Below, in pieces: positions 1 through 8,405 of a stretch of DNA of 64,000 bases. Position numbers and translations under genes: made by a program. The notes beneath the pieces were generated by a model that worked only from the letters and a program-made list of their open reading frames with translations, made no database searches and had not been told where the DNA came from. This DNA comes from Gordonia paraffinivorans NBRC 108238 (GTDB taxonomy: Bacteria; Actinomycetota; Actinomycetes; Mycobacteriales; Mycobacteriaceae): the NCBI RefSeq assembly GCF_000344155.1, contig NZ_BAOQ01000004.1, positions 17,371 to 81,370 on the forward strand. Reading direction: 5' to 3'. Position 1 is the stretch's first letter; each line of letters begins with the position of its first letter.

Positions 1-2
1 TC

Positions 3-1313
3 CGCCGGATGACCGCTCCGCCGGACCTGCGCGAGTTCGACGAGCGCATCGCCGAGGCGCGCAAGGAGAAGGAGTCCGCGATCGACGCGCAGGACTTCGA
101 GAAGGCCGCTGCGCTCCGCGACAAGGAGAAGCAGCTGGTCGCCGAGCGCGCCGAGCGCGAGAAGCAGTGGCGCAACGGTGACATGGACGTCGTGGCCGAG
201 GTCGACGACGAGCAGATCGCCGAGGTCCTGGGCAACTGGACCGGCATCCCGGTGTTCAAGCTCACCGAGGAGGAGACCACCCGTCTGCTCCGCATGGAGG
301 AGGAGCTGCACAAGCGGATCATCGGCCAGGAGGACGCGGTCAAGGCCGTCTCGAAGGCGATCCGCCGCACCCGTGCCGGCCTGAAGGACCCGAAGCGTCC
401 GTCGGGCTCGTTCATCTTCGCCGGCCCGTCCGGCGTCGGTAAGACCGAGCTGTCCAAGGCGCTGGCGAACTTCCTGTTCGGCGAGGACGACGCGCTCATC
501 CAGATCGACATGGGCGAGTTCCACGACCGGTTCACCGCGTCGCGCCTGTTCGGCGCGCCTCCCGGCTACGTCGGCTACGAAGAGGGCGGCCAGCTCACCG
601 AGAAGGTGCGCCGCAAGCCGTTCTCGGTGGTGCTGTTCGACGAGATCGAGAAGGCGCACTCGGAGATCTACAACACGCTGCTGCAGGTCCTCGAGGACGG
701 CCGTCTCACCGACGGTCAGGGTCGCACGGTCGACTTCAAGAACACCGTGCTGATCTTCACCTCGAACCTCGGTACGGGCGACATCTCCAAGGCCGTGGGC
801 ATGGGCTTCTCGTCCAAGGACGACACCAAGTCCGGCTACGAGCGGATGAAGCAGAAGGTCAACGACGAGCTGAAGAAGCACTTCCGCCCCGAGTTCCTCA
901 ACCGCATCGACGACGTCATCGTCTTCCACCAGCTGACGCAGGACGAGATCATCCAGATGGTCGACCTGATGATCGGCCGGGTCGAGACCCAGTTGAAGAA
1001 CAAGGACATGGCCATCGAGCTCACCGACAAGGCGAAGAGCCTGCTCGCCAAGCGCGGGTTCGATCCGGTGCTCGGCGCCCGTCCGCTGCGTCGCACGATC
1101 CAGCGCGAGATCGAGGACCAGCTGTCGGAGAAGATCCTCTTCGGCGAGCTGACCCCGGGCCAGATCGTTCTGGTCGACGTCGAGGGCTGGGACGGCGAAG
1201 GCGACGGCGAGGACGCCAAGTTCACCTTCACCGGGTCGGAGAAGCCGCGTGAGGTTCCCGACGCCCCGGTCGAGCTGTCCAAGGCCGGCGACGGCAGCGC
1301 GGACGCGAGCTGA
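3..1313 (+). CDS. clpC1: ClpC1 AAA+ unfoldase, C-terminal half (5' end outside window)
   Basis: This is the C-terminal half of the ATP-dependent unfoldase that feeds substrates to the ClpP1P2 protease in the cytoplasm. The reading frame is already open at the window edge (frame from base 3), so the N-domain and first AAA+ module lie outside. Visible parts are the coiled UVR-like stretch (about residues 5-55), the second AAA+ module with Walker A GPSGVGKTELSK and Walker B VVLFDEIEKAH, the pore-loop GYVGYEEGG, and the D2-small domain GARPLRRTIQREIEDQLSEKI. The protein is almost identical to mycobacterial ClpC1 and ends in an acidic, variable tail. A strong hairpin follows the stop codon. Confidence 0.97.
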   Translation, partial: RRMTAPPDLREFDERIAEARKEKESAIDAQDFEKAAALRDKEKQLVAERAEREKQWRNGDMDVVAEVDDEQIAEVLGNWTGIPVFKLTEEETTRLLRMEEELHKRIIGQEDAVKAVSKAIRRTRAGLKDPKRPSGSFIFAGPSGVGKTELSKALANFLFGEDDALIQIDMGEFHDRFTASRLFGAPPGYVGYEEGGQLTEKVRRKPFSVVLFDEIEKAHSEIYNTLLQVLEDGRLTDGQGRTVDFKNTVLIFTSNLGTGDISKAVGMGFSSKDDTKSGYERMKQKVNDELKKHFRPEFLNRIDDVIVFHQLTQDEIIQMVDLMIGRVETQLKNKDMAIELTDKAKSLLAKRGFDPVLGARPLRRTIQREIEDQLSEKILFGELTPGQIVLVDVEGWDGEGDGEDAKFTFTGSEKPREVPDAPVELSKAGDGSADAS

Positions 1314-1334
1314 CCGGAGTCCGTCTGACACATG

Positions 1335-1370
1335 AGCGGCGGCGTCACCCGAGAGGGTGGCGCCGCCGCT
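1335..1370 (+). terminator. Hairpin terminator after clpC1
   Basis: A GC-rich inverted repeat 21 bases after the clpC1 stop: left arm AGCGGCGGCG-CACC, right arm GGTGG-CGCCGCCGCT, loop around CGAGA. There is no T-run, which is usual for high-GC actinobacteria. It separates clpC1 from the following crotonase gene. Confidence 0.75.
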
Positions 1371-1482
1371 GTCGTGTCGGCGCACGGGAGGCTCCGGTTC
1401 GTCTAGAGCGACGGAACGCTCGCTCGGGAAAACCGGCTCCTGCGCGAAACCTGCGTGACCCGACTGGATAGCATCGCTACTT

Positions 1483-2349
1483 GTGACGAGCGATACATCA
1501 GCGGTAGGCCGCAAGGCCGCGCAGGAGCAGCCCACCATCTCCGTCGAGCGGGACGGCGAGATCGTCATCATCCGTCTGAACCGGCCCGACCGCCTCAACG
1601 CATTCACCCTTCAGATGGGTGCGGAGATCCGCGCGGTCCTCGACGAGACCGACGCCGACGACTCGGTGCGTGCCGTGGTGCTGACCGGAGAGGGCCGCGC
1701 GTTCTGCGCCGGCGCAGACCTCGAGGCCGGCGGGTCGACCTTCGACGCGTCGTCGGAGGTCGCCGGCGACGAGGTTCCACCGGACGAGGGGGGCCTGCTG
1801 ACCCTGCGCATGTTCGCCTCGCTGAAGCCGATCGTCGCCGCGATCAACGGCCCGTCGGCCGGGGTCGGGGTGACGATGACGTTGCCCGCCGACGTTCGGA
1901 TCGCTTCGGAGGATGCGAAGTTCGGCTTCGTCTTCGCCGCCCGCGGCCTCGTCCCGGAGGCTGCGTCGAGCTGGTTCCTGCCGCGCCTCGTCGGCCTGCC
2001 CACAGCGTTGCAGTGGACCATCGGCGCCAAGATGGTCCAGGTCGACGAGGCCCTCGAACGCGGCCTGGTCCAGCAGGTGGTGCCCAAGGACAAGGTCCTC
2101 GAGACCGCGATCGCGGTGGCCCGCGAGATGACCGCCAACAGCGCGCCGGTCTCGGCGGCACTGACCCGCCAGCTCCTGTGGCGGATGGCCGGCGCCCCCA
2201 GCCCGCTCGATGCCCACCACGCCGACTCGAAGGCCATCTTCTACCGCGGACAGTCCGGCGACGTCTACGAGGGCGTCATGTCGTTCCTCGAGAAGCGGCC
2301 GGCCACCTACCCCAACACCGTGTCGAAGGATCTGCCCGACATCTTCTGA
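1483..2349 (+). CDS. Enoyl-CoA hydratase/isomerase (crotonase family)
   Basis: A 288-residue crotonase-fold protein, likely to hydrate or isomerise an enoyl-CoA thioester. Oxyanion-hole segments are visible at GEGRAFCAGADL (about residue 68) and at INGPSAGVGVTMTLPADVRIA (about 125). The second usual catalytic Glu position reads FGFVFAARGLVPEAASSWFLP, with Glu-158 in a form seen in many actinobacterial EchA proteins. The start chosen is GTG at 1483. No good Shine-Dalgarno precedes it, and a TAGCAT hexamer ends about 9 bases upstream, so the message may be leaderless. A strong terminator follows. The substrate cannot be told, and no KstR operator is near. Confidence 0.85.
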   Translation: MTSDTSAVGRKAAQEQPTISVERDGEIVIIRLNRPDRLNAFTLQMGAEIRAVLDETDADDSVRAVVLTGEGRAFCAGADLEAGGSTFDASSEVAGDEVPPDEGGLLTLRMFASLKPIVAAINGPSAGVGVTMTLPADVRIASEDAKFGFVFAARGLVPEAASSWFLPRLVGLPTALQWTIGAKMVQVDEALERGLVQQVVPKDKVLETAIAVAREMTANSAPVSAALTRQLLWRMAGAPSPLDAHHADSKAIFYRGQSGDVYEGVMSFLEKRPATYPNTVSKDLPDIF

Positions 2350-2369
2350 GCATGCCGCTTGTGCTCACC

Positions 2370-2400
2370 CGCCCCCGTCCGCGAGTCGCGGACGGGGGCG
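2370..2400 (+). terminator. Hairpin terminator after crotonase gene
   Basis: A near-perfect 14-base-arm inverted repeat (GCCCCCGTCCGCGA / TCGCGGACGGGGGC) 20 bases after the stop at 2349. It is one of the strongest intrinsic-type hairpins in the window. Confidence 0.8.
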
Positions 2401-2572
2401 TCGTCGTCTCGTGGCGTCCGATCGACCGCCGGTGACAGCCGACGCGAACAGCGCGTATGGAACACGTGAACATCGGCGAACACGGACGATAAACGGTGGC
2501 AGGGTCCCCCGACCGCGGTTATCGTGTGCCTCAGCAGGCCAGGAGAACGAGTTTCGAAGGGAGGTGGCGCAG

Positions 2573-2692
2573 ATGTCGACGGGTATGGCGATGTTCATCC
2601 GCGAGTGGCCGATGGCCGACCCCGGTTGCCGGGGAGGGCTCCTGAATCCGACCCGCCCCGAGCCGGTCACATCGAGCGCCACCGGTTCCTGA
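2573..2692 (+). CDS. Short peptide ORF (39 aa) upstream of HNH gene
   Basis: A 39-codon ORF from ATG 2573 with a strong Shine-Dalgarno (GAAGGGAGGTGG) ending about 6 bases before the start. The peptide begins MSTGMAMFIREWPMADPGCR and has one cysteine and several prolines; I recognise no family. It stops 55 bases before the HNH gene, and a hairpin that overlaps the HNH ribosome-binding site lies between. It could be a real small protein or a leader peptide. The ribosome-binding site is the main evidence; codon statistics on 39 codons are weak. Confidence 0.5.
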   Translation: MSTGMAMFIREWPMADPGCRGGLLNPTRPEPVTSSATGS

Positions 2693-2701
2693 GGTCATGA
2701 G

Positions 2702-2740
2702 CCTCGATGGTCGGCGCAGTCACCCGCCCACGCATCGAGG
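2702..2740 (+). promoter_or_regulatory. Inverted repeat covering the HNH ribosome-binding site
   Basis: CCTCGATG (2702-2709) pairs perfectly with CATCGAGG (2733-2740) across a 23-base loop. The right arm contains the GAGG of GAGGAGC, the Shine-Dalgarno of the HNH gene starting at 2748. The folded RNA would therefore hide the start, and translation of the upstream 39-codon ORF ends just before the hairpin. Regulation is inferred from geometry only. Confidence 0.4.
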
Positions 2741-2747
2741 AGCATCC

Positions 2748-3245
2748 ATGACCATCTTCGTCACGAATGCGGGCTTACAGATCCTCGCCCGCGTCACCTG
2801 GCGCCGCGCCGCGGTGCTGCTGACCACCGAGGTCGCGCGCAACGTCGAGGGCACACCCCTGGTGCGTGTCGTCCACTCGCCCACGGTGTCGCTGCCGATC
2901 CACAAGGTGGTGGCGATCAAGCACAACGCCTACCGCCCGTTCTCCGGCAAGACCATGGATTCCTACGCGTCCAATGCGACGATCCTGCGCCGGGATCAGT
3001 GGATCTGCGCCTACTGCGACGGCCCCGCGGACACCGTCGACCACATCGTCCCGGTGTCCCAGGGCGGGCCCAGCACGTTCGGCAACCAGGTGGCGGCATG
3101 CAAGTCCTGCAACGGGTTCAAGGCGAACCGGACCCCGCGGCAGGCGGGCATGGCGTTGCGGCATGCCCCGTTCGTCTACGACCCGTGGGCGGCGGACCAG
3201 AAAGAGGTCTGGGAGATGTTCATGCTGCACCCCAAGACCGCCTGA
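2748..3245 (+). CDS. HNH endonuclease family protein
   Basis: A 165-residue protein with a treble-clef HNH nuclease domain in its C-terminal half: a CxxC pair (ICAYCDG, about residue 86), the DHIVPVSQGGPSTFGN core with the metal-binding His, and a second CxxC (ACKSCNGFKANRTP). Proteins of this type are widespread single genes in Mycobacteriales, with no proven substrate. The start ATG 2748 is preferred over an in-frame ATG at 2697 because GAGGAG lies 6-7 bases upstream and the conserved protein begins MTIFVTNAG. No methylase or toxin-antitoxin partner is nearby, so restriction activity is not supported. Confidence 0.85.
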   Translation: MTIFVTNAGLQILARVTWRRAAVLLTTEVARNVEGTPLVRVVHSPTVSLPIHKVVAIKHNAYRPFSGKTMDSYASNATILRRDQWICAYCDGPADTVDHIVPVSQGGPSTFGNQVAACKSCNGFKANRTPRQAGMALRHAPFVYDPWAADQKEVWEMFMLHPKTA

Positions 3246-3268
3246 TCCGCCGCCCCGGCGTCAGTTGT

Positions 3269-5875
3269 TCAGCCTGCGGGCTTCACCTTCGTGGCGTTCA
3301 CCGTCGAGGCGAGGATGCGCGGGATGTTGTAGAGCGGTCGGCTCTGGTTCCACAGCTGCTCGTACGGAGTGGTGAGCTGGCGGTTGAGGGCCGCGCGGTC
3401 GTGCTTGGCCTGGTAGGTGTACCGCGGCAGCAGCTCGCTGGTGACGAAGGTCCAGCGCTCGCTGAAGATCGACCAGTCCCACGAGGGGATGCCGAGCTGG
3501 ACCTCGGTCTTGCCGGCGCCCGCGACGTCGGTCGTGAACTTGACCGGCCGGAACTCACGAAGAGCCGGGACACCGGCGACGGACGGGGAGCCCGCGAGCG
3601 TCTTCATGTAGGTCAGCGCCTCGCCGACGCCGTTCTTGTAGCCGCGGCACTGGTCCCACAGGGTGCCGACGCAGTATTCCTGTTCGCGGCGGAGCAGGTC
3701 GGCGTTGCCGCGCGCGATGCGAGACGAGTCGCCGGAGGCCACGTCCTCCCACGCGGTCATGGTCCGGTCGTCGATGATCTCCGCGGCATGCATCTCGCGG
3801 ATGCCCGTCAGTCCGGTGCGCACGTAGGTGAGGTGCTGGGTCATCATGTCCTGGTAGATGGCCTTCTGCATCACGAGGACCTTGCGCACGAACCAGCCGA
3901 GGTCGTTCGGGGTGATCTTGTCGGCGTGGGTCGCCACTGCGCGCAGGCCGGACGGCAGGGCCTTCTGCGCGGCGATTCCGTAGCGCAGTCCGACGTTGGA
4001 GATGATGGTGCGGGAGAGCTGCGCGATGCCGGGAAGCTCGTAGATGAACTTGCCGAGCTCCAGATCCTCGATGCCCGAGCCGAAGTCGGCGCCGACCAGG
4101 CCGCCCATGCCGGCCCACTGCAGCTCGTCGTGACGCAGCTGGAAGTTCCGGTAGTAGTTGTACGACTTGATCATATTGGGCTTGCACCGGGCCAGTGTCG
4201 TGCCGGGGTCCCAGGTGGCCAGGTCGATCCCGGATTCCTTGGTGCACTGGACGAGACGCAACTGGTAGAGCAGCGCCGCGTAGCGCTTGGGCGCGAGGCC
4301 CCGTGCGCGGGCCTGGGAGACCAGTGCCTCGAGGTCGTATGGGAGTCGCGGGTGAACGCCGCCGCGGGTGACGCCCCTTTTTTCAGCTTCGCGTCGATCC
4401 AGTCGATGGTCTGCATGCCGAAGAGGTCGGTCGTCCACCGGTAGGTGTTCGTGATCAGTTCGGTGTCATCGCATTTCGCGGGGACGTAGGTGACCTTGGT
4501 GCCCAGGTCCCGGTAGCGCTGGACCAGCTTGCGCATGTCGGCGGCCGGTGTCACGGACATGAACGAACCGTCCTCGCCGCAGGAGGTGATCAGGGTCGGC
4601 GCCTGCGGACCGTACTTGTCGGTGCCCATGATGTTGTCGGCGTACGCGTACTGGAAGTCCTTGATCTCGGCGGGGTTCTGGTTGCCCTTGAACAGGGGCT
4701 CGAACCGCTCGAAACCGAAGACGAAGTAGCCGTAGGTCTGGCACATCGTCTTCCACGCCGCGGCCTGTGCTCGGCCGAGCTCGTTGAGGTGCTTGTCGAG
4801 ATTCATCGACGGGTAGGACTCGTTGAGTCCCACGATGGTGGCGAATCCGAACGCCGACGCCATCGAGCCGTTGGAGAAGTTCACGAACTGCTTCTGGTCG
4901 GCGTTGAAGTTCTGCAGGACCACCGCGCCGACGTTGAGCTCGGGGTAGTACCAGGGCTGGTACTCGGCGGCGTAGCCGGCGCCGTTGCCGCCGCCGGCGA
5001 TGCCGAAGAAGCCGACCGGCTGCTTCGGGTTCAGGCCGAGCGACTTGACCTGGTAAGCGGCGCGCAGGCCGTTGAGCAGCGCCATCCCCGCGACGCGGCC
5101 GGCGAAGACCTCGGACACCCCGTTCGGGCCGGGGTTCCCGCTGTTGCCGATGTCGGTGATGACGACGCCATAGCCCTTGCCGAACATCTGGGCCAGGGGG
5201 CCGAGGGCCGACCAGGCCGACGCCTCGGAGAAGACGCCGCCGCTCCACTGGGTGGATGGGTGGCACCGGGCGCCGAGGCTGTCATTGGCCTCCTGATACG
5301 CGATCAGCTTCCGTTTGCTGTTCTTGATCCCGTCCCGCAGGATCATGATGACGCCGGTGCTGACGTTCTTGGAGCCGTCGAGACGCTCGGTCACGTACAT
5401 GGTCATGTACGCGTCGATCGCGCCAGGCGTGGTCCCGGCGACGAACGTCGTCGCGAACTGCATCGGGAACTTCTGGACCTTGAGCAGCGTGCCGGTGCTT
5501 CGTTGCCGGTCAGCTTGGGTTACTTGTAGAAGTCCCGGTACCCGAGGAGGCCGGTGAACTGCTCCCACGGGCTGGTGACGCTGCTGGTCTTGACATCTCC
5601 AGCACGTACCCGTTGAGGATCGAATCCGGTCGCGGAGTGGTGACCAGGTGCGCATCCGGGTCCGAGTTGGCGGCCTTCAGCTTCGCGACGCTGGGCGTCG
5701 GCTGCGCCGCCACCCGATCCAACTTCGCCAATGTCCTTCGCTCGGATGGCGTTTCCTCGTATGGCGCCGCCGACGCGGTGGCGGCGAACATCCCGCCGGT
5801 CAGCACGGTCGAGGCGACCGCCACACAGCTGGACAGACGCACGAGTGCGCGCCTGCTCCCCAAGAAACTCTTCAT
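3269..5875 (-). pseudogene. Broken gene: secreted lipase-like protein with extra C-terminal domain
   Basis: One gene is spread over several frames. Frame 1 (5875 down to about 5600) gives a signal peptide ending ATASA and a leader. Frame 2 (about 5600-5490) gives PWEQFTGLLGYRDFYK, then an in-frame TAA (5520-5522), then PKLTGNEAP. Frame 3 (about 5490-4380) gives a LIP-type (PF03583-like) alpha/beta hydrolase. Frame 4 (about 4380-3269) gives a further ~370 residues, from LPYDLEALVSQARARG onward, that I do not recognise. The last shift lies at an A6G4 run on the coding strand. The nucleophile elbow reads GIAGGGNGAG, with Ala (codon 4996-4998) where Ser is expected. Either a decayed gene or base-calling errors; an alternative is two separate genes. 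Confidence 0.7.
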
Positions 5876-5889
5876 TCAACCCCCAGGCA

Positions 5890-5903
5890 TTACCGGCCGG
5901 TAA
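5890..5903. promoter_or_regulatory. 14-bp palindrome upstream of the lipase-like gene
   Basis: TTACCGGCCGGTAA is a perfect 14-base palindrome whose near end lies 15 bases upstream of the lipase-like start codon (5875). Its size and position fit a TetR-like dimer operator. No regulator gene is adjacent, so the binder is unknown. Confidence 0.35.
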
Positions 5904-5969
5904 CGATAGCGATACAGATATTGACTCTGGCAAATCAAATGAGACGGATCACAACTGTGGTCTCAGAAT

Positions 5970-6653
5970 CTACTTCGGCAGCGGTTCCTTGCCGCGTTCC
6001 CGGAGAGCCATGGTCATCTGGCCGAGTTCGTTGCCCTGGTCGCCGATCATGCTCAGCGCCAACTGCTTCGTCGCCTGGCCCGAACGCGGGTCGTTGTAGG
6101 CGGCCCGGGCCATCTCGATGCCGGCCCGGTGGTGGCGGATCATCAGCTGCAGGAACAGTGTCTCCGCCTCGTCTCCCCGGAGGGTCGACAGCCGGCCCAT
6201 CTCGTCGGCGCTCGCGAGGCCCGGCATCGGCGCGTCCCGGGGCGAACCCGGCGTCGCGCCGTCATGCGCGTGGGCCCCACCCTGCGACATCCAGGCCATG
6301 GGGGTCTCGGAGGTCTGCGGGATCCCGAAGAGCTGCAGCCAGCCCCGCATGGTGCCGTTCTCCGCGGACTGGGCGACGAGGATCTGGTCGGCCAGTCCGC
6401 GGATGGCCGGGTCGACGTCGGGTGCGGCGAGGACGGTGCGCGCCATCAGGATCGCCTGATCGTGATGCATCGACATGTCCTGCGCGAAACCGATGTCGGT
6501 GACGCTCAGCGACTTCGGCGATGTCGCTCCCGCATCATCCGACGCGAACGGTCGCCACACCGAGCCCACGACGATGCCGATCGCCAGCAGGAGTACCGCA
6601 AGCGAGGCCAGGCCGGCGAGCGGAAGCCAGGCGGGGCGGTGCGAATCGGTCAT
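5970..6653 (-). CDS. DUF305 membrane-anchored protein (HH-motif, possible metal binding)
   Basis: A 227-residue protein with one N-terminal membrane span (about residues 8-30, LPLAGLASLAVLLLAIGIVV) and an extracytoplasmic DUF305 four-helix domain. Two repeats of the characteristic His pair are present: FAQDMSMHHDQAILMA and LQLMIRHHRAGIEMA. Related DUF305 proteins bind copper or other metals; that role is family knowledge and is not shown here. The start ATG 6653 overlaps the stop of the LVIVD gene (ATGA), so the two are translationally coupled, in line with the usual LVIVD-DUF305 pairing in actinobacteria. Confidence 0.88.
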   Translation of the reverse strand: MTDSHRPAWLPLAGLASLAVLLLAIGIVVGSVWRPFASDDAGATSPKSLSVTDIGFAQDMSMHHDQAILMARTVLAAPDVDPAIRGLADQILVAQSAENGTMRGWLQLFGIPQTSETPMAWMSQGGAHAHDGATPGSPRDAPMPGLASADEMGRLSTLRGDEAETLFLQLMIRHHRAGIEMARAAYNDPRSGQATKQLALSMIGDQGNELGQMTMALRERGKEPLPK

Positions 6654-8253
6654 CCCAGGTAGGAGTCCTGATCCGGGGGCGGCGTGTACACGCGGCTGCT
6701 GAGTTCGAGTGCGTAGAAGCCGCCGTCGCCACATGTCACGAAGATCTTGTTGCCGCGGAACTCCGGCGGTGAGAAGCACCAGTCGGTCGAGACGTCACCG
6801 CCGACCACCATTCCCGCGCGGGGGCCGACCATCTCGTTCAGCTTCGCGCGCCCGTTCGCGAGAGACATTCCCAGGCTGAGGAACTCGATGGCCGGCACGC
6901 CGATGATCGACGCGACGACGTGGGGCGAGTTCGGGCGGGTGAGCACCGTGGCACCCTTCTGCGCCGGAGGGTTGTAGTAGGCGATCTCGCGGATGCGGTC
7001 GAGATCGCGGATGTCGAAGACCCGGATCCCCGAGGACTCCCACGAACAGGCCAGGGCCGTCGGGTCGGTCGGCCGGTCGACGGCGCAGTAGTGCGGGTTG
7101 CTGCCGAACAGCGAACCGCCCATCGAGGAGCGGAACTGGGTGTCGAGGTGCTCGGGCAGGTTGATCTCGAGCTTGAGTTGGGCTGCGTAGCGCGGTTTGT
7201 CGACGCGGGTGACGTCGAAGATCTTCACGCCGCCCGAGCCGCCCTCGTCGGCGGTGATCACATACGGCTTGCCGCCGTGGGTGATCGGGATCGAATGCTG
7301 ATTGAGCTGCCCGTCGGGCCAGTGGTAGGCGGCGACGTGGCGGACCTGGGGATAGGGGTCCCGGCGCTGCACCGCGCTGATGTCGAGGATCGTGATCCCC
7401 ATCATGTTCGACAGGTACATGCGGTTGCCGTCGGGGGAGATCCCGAAGCCGTGGCCGAGGAAGCTGTGCAGGCCCTGCCAGATCACCCGCGGGTTGCGGG
7501 GGTCGGAGACGTCGATGGCGCTCAGATGGCCCGGCGCGATCCCCGAGGCCCAGTACGTTCGTCCGTCGGGCGACCACCCGCCCTCGTGCGAGGTGAACGG
7601 GATCGGGTGGGCGAGTCCGCCGCCGCGGGCGTTGAGGAGCTTGGGGCGCTCGCAGTCGGAGATGTCGTACACCGCGAAAAAGCCTGCGCCCCAGACGAAG
7701 GGCACACCGGTGGCGGCGAGCAGCTTGCGCTTCTTGTTGACCTTCAGCGTCTCCCAGGTGCCGGCGCGCATCGCGGTGTCGGTGAGCGAGCCGACGATCC
7801 GCGGCTTGCGCGGGTCCTTGGCCGAGACGATCCCGACGCCGGGTTGCGGCATGAAGTTGTTGCCGGGGAAGAGACTGCCGGTGTAGCTGCAGTGTTCGAA
7901 GGAGGCCGACACGATGCCACCGCGCCGCCGGTGACGTTGCCGAGCTTCGTCAGGTTGCAGTGGTAGCCGCGCTTGCTGCGGCCCGACAGGCGGTCCTCGG
8001 CGCTGACGTCACCCTGCAGTCCCGGTTCGGGCAACGATCCGGGACCGCACTCGGCCTTGGGCACCGCGGTCTCCGAGATGTCGGTGAACCAGTGGTTTCC
8101 GGCATTCGCGGGGGCGGCGACCAGCATCGTCGACGCGAGCGTCGCGCCGGCGAGGAGGCAGGTGGCCGCGTGCATCCGGCGTCGTAGTGCTGTGGCGCGG
8201 GTCTTGCGCGGAGTCCGCGCCTTCCCCGACGATTCCAATCGTTCTGGCGTCAT
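6650..8253 (-). pseudogene. LVIVD-repeat secreted beta-propeller protein, frameshifted
   Basis: The N-terminal part (from ATG 8253, with GGAGGGG just upstream) encodes a basic signal peptide ending APANA and continues to NLTKLGNVTGG. The C-terminal 420 residues lie in another frame and open GGIVSASFEHCSYTGS. The join must fall in the GC-rich stretch at about 7915-7930. The C-terminal part has blade-like repeats such as YDISDCERPKLL, IDVSDPRNPRVI and FDVTRVDKPRYA, typical of LVIVD proteins thought to sit outside the membrane. The GTG at 7912 is not a natural start because homologous sequence continues upstream of it. This is either one indel mutation or a sequencing error; the frame is otherwise well preserved. 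Confidence 0.75.
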
Positions 8254-8405
8254 CGCCCCTCCGATCGTGACGTCGATCACGCTAGCGGGGCTGCTGAGAC
8301 GGTGGGGTCGATTCGTCGAAAATCGCCGGTCACCGGGCTGTTTCGAGGGTCGTCGGTGGCTCGGCCGCCCCGGTCGCCACGCCTGTGCAGCCCGCGGGGG
8401 CCGGG

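Noticed and set aside
2456..2475. GGAACACGTGAAC in the clpC1-side intergenic region as a KstR site
   Set aside because: The second half-site reads GTG, not GTT, and the outer A is missing; no sterol gene follows.
4374..4385. A6G4 run on the coding strand as a programmed -1 frameshift site in the lipase-like gene
   Set aside because: In the zero frame the codons are AAA AAA GGG preceded by G, so the P-site tRNA would have to re-pair on GAA. The canonical A-AAA-AAG phase is not met, and further breaks exist upstream in the same gene. Decay or an indel error is simpler.
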